A DNA stretch of 64,000 bases from Promethearchaeota archaeon (GCA_019058365.1 JAHPZE010000005.1:124001-188000); one strand, 5' to 3'. Shown: positions 55,500-63,949, counted from the stretch's first letter. Program-made: numbers and translations. The notes: a model not told the origin generated them from the letters alone.

Positions 55500-55600
55500 C
55501 ACGAATTTATACTAGAACTCAATAATTTTAATAAAATATTTATTTTTTAATATTATAAATTACTTACGAGTAATTGTATTATTCATTAAATTATACAAAA

Positions 55601-55677
55601 GGGCCCGTGGTCTAGCTCGGTATGACGTCCGCTTGACGTGCGGAAGGTCGTGCGTTCAAATCGCGCCGGGCCCACCA
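55601..55677 (+). tRNA. tRNA-Val (anticodon GAC)
   Basis: A full cloverleaf can be drawn: acceptor stem GGGCCCG paired with CGGGCCC, D arm, anticodon stem TCCGC/GCGGA with loop TTGACGT so the anticodon is GAC at 55635-55637, T arm GTGCG TTCAAAT CGCGC, and discriminator A at 55674. The 3' CCA is encoded (55675-55677). GAC reads GUC/GUU valine codons. No intron. Confidence 0.95.
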
Positions 55678-55701
55678 TTTAATAATTAGGGTAACAGAAA
55701 G

Positions 55702-56181
55702 ATGCCAATAAGAATTCGATGGACTTCAAAGGAGTATTTTGGTTTCCTCCTGCTTTTATTAGGAATGAGTGGAATGTTCCAATTATTTTTTATATTTATA
55801 GGTCAATATTTCTTAGCGATGGGAAATCATATCGTAGTAATTTTAATTCCAATTGGAATTTGGGTGGCAATATTCTATGCGACTCTTATTATATTTGAAA
55901 GTTATGCTCAAGTTGAGAGAAGAGAAAAATTGAGGTCTCAATTTCTTAAATCAAAAATCAAGAGTTCTACTCTAAATAGATTTTTAAGTGCTCCAATAAC
56001 TAAACCGTTATTAATAATTCTCATCTTTTTTAGCATTTTTTTCTTTAGTATTTTCTCTATCTCTATATTATTCTTAGATAATACTATAGCATTTTTAACC
56101 GCGGAAATTCTAAGTGCGATATTTTGTCTACTTATTGCAAATTTAATAGAAAAAAATTACGGTCGAGTTAAAAGATATTAA
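55702..56181 (+). CDS. small membrane protein (four spans)
   Basis: A 159-residue protein with four hydrophobic segments (about residues 14-35, 42-65, 100-122, 130-150) and a charged cytosolic loop in the middle (VERREKLRSQFLKSKIKS). It starts with ATG 24 bases after the tRNA and may share its transcript. I recognise no family. A scaffold or stress-related membrane role cannot be shown. Confidence 0.65.
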   Translation: MPIRIRWTSKEYFGFLLLLLGMSGMFQLFFIFIGQYFLAMGNHIVVILIPIGIWVAIFYATLIIFESYAQVERREKLRSQFLKSKIKSSTLNRFLSAPITKPLLIILIFFSIFFFSIFSISILFLDNTIAFLTAEILSAIFCLLIANLIEKNYGRVKRY

Positions 56182-56319
56182 ACCTATGCTCTAATTTAAA
56201 CGACCTATTATTTTAGAGCAAATTTATTAAGTAATAAGACAATATTTGTTGTATAAAAATAAGATTGTAAAAGATCAATCTTTTAAATATAACTCTATTC
56301 AATTACTTTTTTTCAAAAT

Positions 56320-57168
56320 ATGGCGAGAATCGAAATACGCTGTCCAATTTGTGCGCAATGGGAATATATAGAGATTGCAGATGATGCTACCAAAAATGTT
56401 ACAAAAGGTCTTTTAGCGATTAACATTGCAGCGGGAATGATATGCGAACATTCGTTTATTGCATATGTAGATAAAAATTTAATTGTGAGAGATTGTTTAG
56501 TAGCAGACTTCAAAATCGAACTATCAGAAAGTGCCCCAACAGCAGATGATAAAGAAATTGTTATTCCAGAAACTGAAACTATTAAACTTGATTTAATTAA
56601 GTTAAATATTCCTGATATATTAATGGTGAATATTATCAAAACCATCTTTTTAGGAAAGAGAGTAGTAATACTTTCAGATCAGGAATTCCTCTATAATCAC
56701 CTTATAAATTTCTTTAAATCAATAATGGAAAATACATTTAAATTTGATTTAAAAATTATTTCTGAGTTAGAATATAAAAAAAAAAAGAAAGAATACAAGG
56801 AACATCTTGTCTTTAAGAATCGTGAAATAGTTAGAGATAAGGAAAAAATTATTAATCCGAAAAAGTTAGAATTCGAGAAAGCAATGGTACAAAAGTTCAC
56901 AAATGAATACGATTTAATGGCGGGGGTTATCATATTAAGAAACGAAATAAAAAAATGCTATGAGTTTTCTAAATCCATAGCTGAACTCATTCAAAATAAA
57001 GAAGGAAAAGCAATAACATCTAAATTAATTATCGACCATATCTTAAAAAAACACGGGGAACGAATACAAAAACCCTATATATCTTCTTTAATTGACATCA
57101 TTCATAACTATTTTAAAGTCGAAGTTCCTAAAATTAGTGGAGTGACAGATCTACTTGGATTTCTATAG
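56320..57168 (+). CDS. hypothetical protein with N-terminal CxxC zinc-binding-like motif
   Basis: A 282-residue protein. Its N-terminal ~65 residues (RIEIRCPICAQWEYIEIADDATKNVTKGL ... GMICEHSFIAYVDKNLIVRDC) hold a Cys-x-x-Cys pair and a later Cys/His pair, as in a treble-clef or zinc-ribbon fold. The remainder is helical and lysine-rich. I cannot name the family; the layout reminds me of small Asgard proteins linked to membrane-trafficking modules, but that is weak. It begins with ATG at 56320 and stands alone. Confidence 0.55.
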   Translation: MARIEIRCPICAQWEYIEIADDATKNVTKGLLAINIAAGMICEHSFIAYVDKNLIVRDCLVADFKIELSESAPTADDKEIVIPETETIKLDLIKLNIPDILMVNIIKTIFLGKRVVILSDQEFLYNHLINFFKSIMENTFKFDLKIISELEYKKKKKEYKEHLVFKNREIVRDKEKIINPKKLEFEKAMVQKFTNEYDLMAGVIILRNEIKKCYEFSKSIAELIQNKEGKAITSKLIIDHILKKHGERIQKPYISSLIDIIHNYFKVEVPKISGVTDLLGFL

Positions 57169-57302
57169 ATCTCAACGAAAGGGATTATAAGTTATATTTA
57201 TGAATTAAAAAAAGAAATAAAGGTAAATAGACGTAGATTATTTTCAATAATGAGAAATTTCTTACATCTAATTTAATAAGACTAATTGATATTTATACAA
57301 TA

Positions 57303-57650
57303 ATGATCCAAAAAGTTAAAATGCTTAAGAAGAAGCATTTAAAAGAACTAAAACAAGAATTAAGACGTGTCCTCTCAGAATTAATTAAATTGGGTGCCTT
57401 AAAAATTATACAATTTGGATCATCTGTTAAAGAGGAATTAAGTTTAACTAGTGATATTGATTTAATTGTAATTATTGAAACAAAACAAAATTATATCGAA
57501 CGATCAGCAGAAATTTATAAAAAAGTAAAACCTAAGGAGATTGATTTGCTAGTCTATACCCCAATTGAGTTTAAACGCATGGCAGGGGAAAATTTATTTA
57601 TTCAACATATTTTAAAAGAAGGAAAGGTGATTTATGAGCAAAATAAATAA
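57303..57650 (+). CDS. MNT-type nucleotidyltransferase (antitoxin of a HEPN/MNT pair)
   Basis: A 115-residue minimal nucleotidyltransferase. The motif FGSSVKEELSLTSDIDLIVI has the GS and DxD residues that bind metal and NTP. In MNT/HEPN systems this protein is the antitoxin, and it can AMPylate the HEPN ribonuclease. The stop overlaps the start of the HEPN gene by 17 bases, the usual operon contact. The start ATG at 57303 precedes an extra N-terminal helix. Catalytic residues appear intact. Confidence 0.85.
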   Translation: MIQKVKMLKKKHLKELKQELRRVLSELIKLGALKIIQFGSSVKEELSLTSDIDLIVIIETKQNYIERSAEIYKKVKPKEIDLLVYTPIEFKRMAGENLFIQHILKEGKVIYEQNK

Positions 57651-58046
57651 ATATTCTAAGGAAGCAAATAGATGGTTTGAACAAGCATTAGAAGATTTGA
57701 AAAGTGCTAAAATTTTATTTGAAAATGAACGCTATTACCTTGTCTGTTTTATATCTCAACAAATTGTTGAAAAAGCTTTAAAATCTGTGATTTATTTTAA
57801 TAAAGAAGATCTTGTTCTAGGACATTCAGTTAAGAAATTAGCAGACTGGGCTGGCACTTTCGATAAAAGTTTATAAATTTAGGGGAGGATATATCTATCT
57901 TAGATAGTTATTATATTCCGACTAAATATCCTAATGGATTACCCGAGGGAATACCTGCTGAAGTATTTAATAGGAGAGCAGCTAATTATCCATTAGATTT
58001 AGCTGAAAGGACTATTAAAATAGTAAAATCTTATCTAAACTTATAA
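57634..58046 (+). pseudogene. HEPN-domain toxin, frameshifted
   Basis: Residues 1-80 (NRWFEQALEDLKSAKILFENERYYLVCFISQQIVEKALKSVIYF...) are the first part of a HEPN domain. Frame 1 stops at 57874. A frameshift near 57867-57873 moves reading into another frame and restores [19 protein letters not shown] and [24 protein letters not shown], the expected second part, ending at a TAA at 58044. The true RNase motif of HEPN (Rx4-6H) is not clear in either part. Either a decayed toxin, a base-calling error or, less likely, programmed shifting. The MNT partner looks intact. Confidence 0.75.
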
Positions 58047-58071
58047 AAACACAGTCATTTTCGTGAAACAA
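58012..58071 (+). repeat. 60-bp direct repeat, copy 1 (HEPN 3' end)
   Basis: This copy covers the last ~11 codons of the HEPN frame, its stop and 25 bases beyond. A second copy with one mismatch (C to A) is at 59396-59455. The two copies are 1384 bases apart in the same direction. Confidence 0.9.
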
Positions 58072-58284
58072 GAATTATAGTTTAAAAGAAGTATAAAATT
58101 GATACTCTAATTAACCACTTTCTTTAACTGAATTTGTAAATTCACAAAATAGAGCCAAAATTTAATTTTATAAAAGGTAATATTATTAAAAAGATTTTTT
58201 TAAAAATTTGAAAATTAGAGAACGGTATTTGTTTATTTAAATACAAATAAAATATACAAAGAATAAGGTATCACATTAAAACTA

Positions 58285-58506
58285 GTGATTTATTTGAAGT
58301 TACCGAAAGAACTACAAGAAAAATTAAATAGAAAAAAAATTATTCCACTGATTCCAAAAAAACATTATTATCCAGTCTGTAATATTGAAATACATTGGAC
58401 TCCTACAAATATTCCAAACATTTTCAAAGGAAATTGTCCTAAATGCAATATGGAATTTACTCATGTTAATGGAAATATTATCGGTGGCATAAAAGTTTCA
58501 CAGTGA
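58285..58506 (+). CDS. small CxxC-containing protein
   Basis: A 73-residue protein beginning with GTG at 58285. The sequence YYPVCNIEIHWTP then GNCPKCNMEFTHVNG has a single Cys, a His and a CxxC pair, enough for one zinc site. It lies within the segment bounded by the 60-bp direct repeats. I do not recognise a family. Coding is likely from composition, but not proven. Confidence 0.45.
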   Translation: MIYLKLPKELQEKLNRKKIIPLIPKKHYYPVCNIEIHWTPTNIPNIFKGNCPKCNMEFTHVNGNIIGGIKVSQ

Positions 58507-58638
58507 GAATTTTAAGGTATAAGAATAAGAAATTAATACCAGAAAAGTTTATATCTATTTCAATGTATAGAAATATATAAATAAGTATTGTTTTAGAAAG
58601 ATTTAAAGGTAAAAATTAAAAGAATGGGTTGAAAAAGT

Positions 58639-58938
58639 ATGGGAGAAAGCTTATACGGAAAATGTGGCATCGCTACAGTTTCTTCTGGGCTTATAATTTT
58701 TATTATTGCTTTTTTTGTTTCTTCGACATTTGGTTGGTTAATGCCTGAAATTGTTATTATGCTTTTGGTATTTGGGTTTATAATTGATATTGGAGGAATT
58801 GTCTTAGGAAAAATTGGTATTAAAAAAGATGATTTAAGAGAAAATGCAATAAGAGCATTAATTGCTGGAATTATTTTTTTGATTGTAGGAATTTTATTAA
58901 TTATTATTAATATAAATATTAGAGCAATGTTAGGGTAA
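58639..58938 (+). CDS. small membrane protein
   Basis: A 99-residue protein with three hydrophobic segments (about residues 12-30, 36-58 and 68-95) and a short KKDDLRENAIR loop. ATG start at 58639, preceded by GGTTGAAAAAGT. It resembles general small archaeal membrane proteins; no family named. Like the previous gene it is inside the repeat-bounded segment. Confidence 0.55.
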   Translation: MGESLYGKCGIATVSSGLIIFIIAFFVSSTFGWLMPEIVIMLLVFGFIIDIGGIVLGKIGIKKDDLRENAIRALIAGIIFLIVGILLIIININIRAMLG

Positions 58939-59169
58939 TTAATGTTTTAAAATAAATTTTTAATAATATTACGATTTATAAGAAAGAATTTTTGTTCTAC
59001 TCAGTAAATTCAAATACTAAGCTAAGGAAAATATTACCAATTATAAAGAAAGGTAATATTATCAAATTAAATGGTAAATTTACTAACACTCAGAAATATT
59101 ATTTTAATTTAAAAATATAGTCTTTGAGAATTATTCTAAGTAATTTTAATTATTATGATTTGAATCAAT
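58939..59169. other. AT-rich spacer without recognised feature
   Basis: Roughly 230 bases of A/T-rich sequence follow the membrane protein gene. I see no open frame or structure. The decayed methyltransferase remnant begins next to it. Confidence 0.5.
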
Positions 59170-59395
59170 CTATAATGCTATTAATTTAAAAGCCTGCATT
59201 TTTTTAATTTTATTGACAATCCATTCTTTTCCATGTACTTTATCATGAGGGGGTTCTTTTCCGAATATATACCATATTTATATACAACATCGGTCATAGC
59301 TTGCACATTCTCATGCTTAGCTTTATTAGGAATGCCCAAAACACCACAATCTACAAGATATCCTTCACCATTCTTACAATCTTCAATACATTTTT
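59170..59395 (-). pseudogene. C-terminal remnant of a URO-D/MtaA-type methyltransferase
   Basis: Translated on the minus strand from 59395: IEKCIEDCKNGEGYLVDCGV then LGIPNKAKHENVQAMTDVVYKYG, which is the last part of the uroporphyrinogen-decarboxylase superfamily (corrinoid methyltransferases such as MtaA). After KYGIY (near 59265) a one-base shift gives FGKEPPHDKVHGKEWIVNKI and a stop at 59170. Only ~70 residues remain of ~340, the 5' part being lost exactly at the second 60-bp repeat. A dead fragment. Confidence 0.6.
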
Positions 59396-59455
59396 CTATT
59401 AAAATAGTAAAATCTTATCTAAACTTATAAAAAAACAGTCATTTTCGTGAAACAA
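59396..59455 (+). repeat. 60-bp direct repeat, copy 2
   Basis: This matches the HEPN 3' end copy at 58012-58071 except for one base. It abuts the truncated methyltransferase remnant, so this is a junction of rearranged DNA and not a functional HEPN gene. Confidence 0.9.
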
Positions 59456-59612
59456 ACCTTTTACGTTGTTTACTATATTTCTCTTTAATATGGAATGAAA
59501 GCAAAATTTTATGGTATATGGGGAGAATCGGAAAATTTTTGGGATTAACAAATATATTTATACAGAATTCCCTTAATATTCCTTATATTCAAATTAGAAT
59601 TCCTTTTAAAAA

Positions 59613-59867
59613 ATGAGATTTCATAAAGATTATCCAAAAATGCCATTCGTATATCATCAAGAAATTTTTGAATGCTTTTCTGAGCCCCATTCTTTAATTA
59701 ACACCTCTTTAGATAGAAATCAGTTTGATTGTGCGCATTGTGGTAAACCACTACACGGAAAAAGATTAAAACGTCATATAAATATATGCCAAAAAACAGC
59801 GATACATTTTTTTTGTTCTAAAGAGTGTAAAAATATGTGGTGTTTCGATACCCAAAAAGGGAGATAA
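59613..59867 (+). CDS. small zinc-finger (TRASH/MYM-like) protein
   Basis: An 84-residue protein with FDCAHCGKPLHGKRLKRHINICQKTAIHFFCSKECKNMWCF: CxxC, two His/Cys in a central helix-like stretch, and CxxxC. This pattern resembles TRASH/MYM-type treble-clef zinc fingers that bind metal or DNA. The N-terminal 35 residues carry His and aromatics (YHQEIFECFSEPHS). Start ATG at 59613. It may be a metal sensor or a transcription protein; no partner is indicated. Confidence 0.6.
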   Translation: MRFHKDYPKMPFVYHQEIFECFSEPHSLINTSLDRNQFDCAHCGKPLHGKRLKRHINICQKTAIHFFCSKECKNMWCFDTQKGR

Positions 59868-59903
59868 ATTTAAAAATATTTTTTATCTTTTTATAAAAAA
59901 AAC

Positions 59904-60920
59904 TTATAGATGAAATTCAGTTCCAACTATTCCAAAAGTATGAGATGGATGTCTCGACATGATTTTATTAAATTCAAAACCAGTGCAGTGCATTCCACAC
60001 GTTATTTCTGGATTTAATCCTTCAATAAACCGAACTGATTCTTCAATATCTTCCGTTTTTTCCCATTCTTTATGAAATCCACCGATTATGGCATAAATTT
60101 TGTTAATCCCAGTTAATTTCTGCCCATGTTTTATAGTATTTACTATCCCTGTGTGTCCACATCCCGTAATTACTACAAGTCCTTTGTCCTTAACATTAAT
60201 ATAGATTGATATTTCGTCTCTAAATGTATTTTCTTCAAATTCTTTTCTACTTTTCATCAAATAGATCCCTTTTGTTAGTTCTCTGTCATCAAAAACTTCA
60301 ATTTCTCCACTTGTAGCGATCCCGGCTGATAATTTAATAGGATTTTGAGCCTCAATGATTTTAAGTTTATATTGCTTGACTAAATTTTCAATAATATTTC
60401 TATTCAAGGAGGGTAATTTAATACTAAAAAGAAATGCATTTTGTTTTTGTAATTCACTAAATTTCTCTGTTAATGTTTCTGGAGAGTAAAACTCTTGATT
60501 TGATTTAGGAACTAGAATTGTGTTTTGATTATAAGAATTTGGAGTTAAAATTATCTCGCATCCTTCTTTTAATTTAGGAAGGACATTTATCAATCCACCA
60601 AAATGATCCATGTGCCCATGACTTAAGATCAGTTTATCATAATCCTTGAAATCTATACTCATGCCTTCTGCGTTAGATATTATAGAATTTTTGGGTCCTC
60701 CCGTATCTAATAGATACTTTTTTGTCTCCTCTCCTTGTTTTATTTCAATACTCATAGCAAGCCCATGTTCTGCTAAATATTTACTTGCATTAGTATGAGG
60801 TTGTATAACTTTTCCTCCAAATTTTTCTTCAGTTAATAATGTTGAAAGAGTTGTATTTGTGGTCAAAATTCTAATCGTTAAATTACCACTTTCAATACCA
60901 TCTGATATATTTATACTCAT
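59904..60920 (-). CDS. metallo-beta-lactamase-fold hydrolase (COG1237/dihydropterin-RFAP synthase-like)
   Basis: A 338-residue MBL-fold protein with the metal site SHGHMDHFGGL (HxHxDH), GCGHTGIVN, and a C-terminal histidine in CGMHCTG. The gap between the first and second half and the end FNKIMSRHPSHTFGIVGTEF match the COG1237 group, often annotated 7,8-dihydropterin-6-methyl-4-(beta-D-ribofuranosyl)aminobenzene-5'-phosphate synthase, of the tetrahydromethanopterin pathway. That assignment is by group and not certain. Starts with ATG at 60920; probably monocistronic. Confidence 0.8.
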   Translation of the reverse strand: MSINISDGIESGNLTIRILTTNTTLSTLLTEEKFGGKVIQPHTNASKYLAEHGLAMSIEIKQGEETKKYLLDTGGPKNSIISNAEGMSIDFKDYDKLILSHGHMDHFGGLINVLPKLKEGCEIILTPNSYNQNTILVPKSNQEFYSPETLTEKFSELQKQNAFLFSIKLPSLNRNIIENLVKQYKLKIIEAQNPIKLSAGIATSGEIEVFDDRELTKGIYLMKSRKEFEENTFRDEISIYINVKDKGLVVITGCGHTGIVNTIKHGQKLTGINKIYAIIGGFHKEWEKTEDIEESVRFIEGLNPEITCGMHCTGFEFNKIMSRHPSHTFGIVGTEFHL

Positions 60921-61138
60921 TTTAGACTCCTAATTATTAGATTAATATTTTATAATATCATCTATTTTTTTTATATTTAATTCAATTCATCTCTTCTTTT
61001 ATTAAAAAGAAGCCTATTTTTTTGATTATTATTTTCCAGACTTCTTCTCTTTCTTCCTTGAAAGAAGTATTCAATTTGTCTTATAATATCTTAATTTCTT
61101 CATGGAGTTATATCCCTTTTTAAAACGAATAAGATAGA

Positions 61139-61240
61139 TGCGCCGCCCGGGAATTGAACCCGGGTCGCCAGGTAATTGCGAACAATGCCTTTTTCATGGT
61201 TCATGGCAACCTGGCATACTTACCACTATACTAGCAGCGC
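61139..61240 (-). tRNA. tRNA-Gly (anticodon GCC) with intron at 37/38
   Basis: On the minus strand the acceptor stem GCGCTGC pairs with GCGGCGC, with a discriminator A at 61139 and CCA not encoded. The anticodon stem is CCAGG/CCTGG with GCC in the loop. A 30-base intron at 61174-61203 follows position 37. The junction folds as a canonical bulge-helix-bulge: 4-bp helix TTGC/GCAA between two 3-base bulges, CA|T and TT|A, with a further GAAC/GTTC helix inside the intron. Both cuts fall after the second bulge base, as the tRNA-splicing endonuclease prefers. Confidence 0.93.
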
Positions 61241-61303
61241 ATAATTATTAATAATAAGAATATATTAAAAAATTAAAATTTAATGATTCTTTGAAAATCT
61301 GAG

Positions 61304-62323
61304 TTATTGTACAATTTCGGATATAACTTGTTTGATAGTGTTATTGTTTACAAAATCCTCTAATTCTTGGAGACTCTTAGGTAAACCCTCTCGGACACCT
61401 ATTTCCAAACATTCTAAGTAAGACATAGCAGTTGCCATTTTTGATGTTTTCTCAAGAGAGAAATTATTTAGTCGGGAGATTAAGATTCCAGTTAGAAACG
61501 CGTCTCCCGCTCCCGTTGTATCCATAATTGAATCTTCTGCACTATAAACTCCACTATTTATAATAGTCTTTCCATCTGAGATAATTGAACCATTAGGGCC
61601 ATCAGTTATAGAGATTAATTTAATTCCCATGTCCAAGAAATTTTTAATCATAAGAGTTTTTTTATTTTCTCCAGTAAATTCTTGGGCTTCTTCTAAATTC
61701 ATAGATACTACATCAGAATTGGAAATTAGAATTTTTGCCCAATGTGAAGCATTTTTTATAATTGACATACTAGGAGCAGCAAAAACCATACCACCCTTGT
61801 CTTTTGTCAATGTTATTGCTTTTTCTATAGCTTTACACCCATCATCAGAAGTTAAAGATGTCCAAGCGAATGCTTTAACATTCCCAAATAATTTTTCGTT
61901 AATATCTGAAGGTTCTAATAGATTATTAGCACCTTTATAAGCAAGAATACTTCGATCTTTTCCCCATGGAGTTCTTAATATTATGGATAACGCTGTTGTA
62001 TCTCTCTCAGTTTGAATTACTTGAGATAGGTCTACACCCCGCTTCCTTAAATCGGTAAGACAAATTTCTGCTGAAAAATCGTTACCCATTACGCCAATAT
62101 AAGCACTATTTAATCCTAGCATTGAACCATTTGCAGCAATATTAGCACCTGACCCGCCTGGTACAAATCTAACACTTTTAACATTCAATTTACGAGAGTA
62201 TTCAATCGCTGTATACTTTTTAATAATATCTTTATCGAATAATTCAAAACGTAATATATCGTCAATCTCAATCATAATATCTAAAGTGTTACTCCCAATC
62301 GCAATTAATTCTGGGAAATTCAT
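61304..62323 (-). CDS. PfkB-family carbohydrate/nucleoside kinase
   Basis: A 339-residue ribokinase-like kinase. The first signature GGSGANIAANGSMLG and the second, DTTGAGDAFLTGIL, which holds the catalytic Asp, are intact. The substrate (a sugar, nucleoside or similar) cannot be read. A GTG three codons upstream is in frame; the ATG at 62323 after AAGTGATA is preferred. It is in line with and downstream of the GTPase and ESCRT genes on the minus strand, though separated by 139 bases. Confidence 0.88.
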   Translation of the reverse strand: MNFPELIAIGSNTLDIMIEIDDILRFELFDKDIIKKYTAIEYSRKLNVKSVRFVPGGSGANIAANGSMLGLNSAYIGVMGNDFSAEICLTDLRKRGVDLSQVIQTERDTTALSIILRTPWGKDRSILAYKGANNLLEPSDINEKLFGNVKAFAWTSLTSDDGCKAIEKAITLTKDKGGMVFAAPSMSIIKNASHWAKILISNSDVVSMNLEEAQEFTGENKKTLMIKNFLDMGIKLISITDGPNGSIISDGKTIINSGVYSAEDSIMDTTGAGDAFLTGILISRLNNFSLEKTSKMATAMSYLECLEIGVREGLPKSLQELEDFVNNNTIKQVISEIVQ

Positions 62324-62462
62324 ATTTATCACTTAAAAAATACAAAATTTTGATTTGTAGAATAAGTTTAAAATAGACATAAATCTTTTAATAATTTTGC
62401 TAAGAAATAATTTTTAGAAAATTTGAAGATTAGATTTATTCGTTGTTTTTCATTTATTGGTA

Positions 62463-63041
62463 TCATGATTCTTCTTTACTTTTGCTAACAAGCTTTCCCA
62501 TTTTTTTTGTCATGCGATGTGTAAGCTCTAGAAAGGCTTTTTCAACATTATCTCCACTTTTAGCTGATGTTTCAATATACAAACAGCCTTCTTTTTTAGC
62601 ATATTCCTCTACTTCACTCCTATCTATTATTTGACCAATTTCTGGAATTAAATCGGATTTATTCCCTATTATTACACTGGGGATATCATCAATTACTAGA
62701 CTCCGCATTTCTGAAAGCCATTCTTTCATACTTGAAAATGTTTGATGTCTTGAAAGATCAAATACAACCAATGCTCCAAATGCGCCTTCGTAAAAGCTAT
62801 GATGGAGAAATTTAAATTTTTCCTGACCTCCTATATCCCATATATGGAGTTTTACAAATTTTTCTGGTACGTATTCTATAGTTTTAGTTAAAAAATCAAC
62901 ACCAATAGTCAATTTATATTTTAAAGTAAATTCATTGTGCACGAACCTGTTTAATAGACTCGTTTTTCCTACTGCACCGGGCCCAATAATAATAACTTTG
63001 AAGCTTAAGATGGTGCTTGTTGCATTTGAGTTGTTATTCAT
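62463..63041 (-). CDS. Ras/Rab-like small GTPase
   Basis: A 192-residue small GTPase. G1 is GPGAVGKT (residues 20-27), the switch I Thr is T45, G3 is DIGGQE (69-74) with Q73 at the Ras Q61 position, G4 is NKSD (127-130), and G5 is ETSAK (157-161). The switch II Gly-Gly is more like Arf or Rab-relative types. No C-terminal Cys motif for prenylation is present, so membrane attachment, if any, is not by CaaX. Such proteins are characteristic of Asgard archaea. Gene of its own transcript likely, 270 bases from the ESCRT-III gene. Confidence 0.93.
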   Translation of the reverse strand: MNNNSNATSTILSFKVIIIGPGAVGKTSLLNRFVHNEFTLKYKLTIGVDFLTKTIEYVPEKFVKLHIWDIGGQEKFKFLHHSFYEGAFGALVVFDLSRHQTFSSMKEWLSEMRSLVIDDIPSVIIGNKSDLIPEIGQIIDRSEVEEYAKKEGCLYIETSAKSGDNVEKAFLELTHRMTKKMGKLVSKSKEES

Positions 63042-63313
63042 TATATATCACCAGTTGGTGCAGTAATAGACTAACCAAATTAATGGAACATTTCCTAGAG
63101 TGATACATTTTTAATGCTAATTTTAATTTTATATTAGATCTATAATTATTTGTTATGTTTTTAAGTTTAATCAAAAGTATATTATTTTTTTGAAAATATC
63201 GGGATATTGAATTATCATCTTTACAAATAGATATTAATTAAATACTGACAATAGAATCAATTTTTATAAATTTTTGTTAAAAATATAAGCAAGTGAAAAA
63301 CAAAAAAATAATT

Positions 63314-63949
63314 TTATTCGTCTGATTTCAGTCGATTTAACTCTTTCTCTAATTCGGCTATCTTTTGATCAGATGTACCAGAAGCGGCACTAGGTAAGGC
63401 AACTCCCATTTCTACTTGGATTTCGGCATCAATTTCCCCTAAAACGTCCTTGACATCAGTATCGGTAACTGCTGTATCGACCATTATGTCACTTATTCCA
63501 TCAGTTGTGATTTCCTCGGTAACAGCAAAGTCTTCCATATCAACTCCAATAGAGGTCATCATTTCTGTAAGTTGAGGTATAGAAAGTTGGTTCTTTAATG
63601 CGCCTAGGCTTGCTGCAATCCCTTTCATTACTTCAGCAACATCCTTTACTGCATGAGCTTGTTCCAATTTAAACACCATTCCTTCAAGGTTTGTTCTGAA
63701 AAGGTCAATTGCTCTAGCTTGTTTTTTTACTTGTAAATAGTTACGAGCATGAAATTCTGAACCTTGCAAATCACCTTGTTTTCGAAGATTTACAGCCTTA
63801 TCTCTAGCTAGTTTTGCTGACATTTCCATTTTTTTAGTCTGTCTCGTCAGACGTTTGTTAAAAACTTTCAATTTAACTGTAGCAGTGCGGACATTATCAG
63901 TTTTTTTTCCACCAGACAGCCATTTTGAGATATCTTTTAGAAAACCCAT
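63314..63949 (-). CDS. ESCRT-III protein (Vps2/24/46-like)
   Basis: A 211-residue Snf7-type protein. The basic, amphipathic start MGFLKDISKWLSGGKK suits membrane insertion. Then come the long helical hairpin (residues ~20-110, KVFNKRLTRQTKKMEMSAKL), the middle segment VAEVMKGIAASLGALKNQLSIPQLTEMM typical of the Vps2/24/46 (CHMP1-3) branch, and an acidic late part. The final helix IAELEKELNRLK is MIM1-like, the tail by which ESCRT-III binds the Vps4 MIT domain. A TTG upstream is in frame; the ATG at 63949 is preferred. Vps4 is not in the window. Confidence 0.88.
   Translation of the reverse strand: MGFLKDISKWLSGGKKTDNVRTATVKLKVFNKRLTRQTKKMEMSAKLARDKAVNLRKQGDLQGSEFHARNYLQVKKQARAIDLFRTNLEGMVFKLEQAHAVKDVAEVMKGIAASLGALKNQLSIPQLTEMMTSIGVDMEDFAVTEEITTDGISDIMVDTAVTDTDVKDVLGEIDAEIQVEMGVALPSAASGTSDQKIAELEKELNRLKSDE

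Noticed and set aside
57634..58046. Programmed frameshift in the HEPN gene
   Set aside because: The shift site lacks a clear slippery heptamer with a downstream structure; decay or a base error is simpler.
59233..59430. A 65-residue plus-strand reading frame at 59.2-59.4 kb
   Set aside because: It lies opposite the recognisable methyltransferase remnant, runs into the direct repeat, and has no family pattern; the minus-strand reading explains the sequence.
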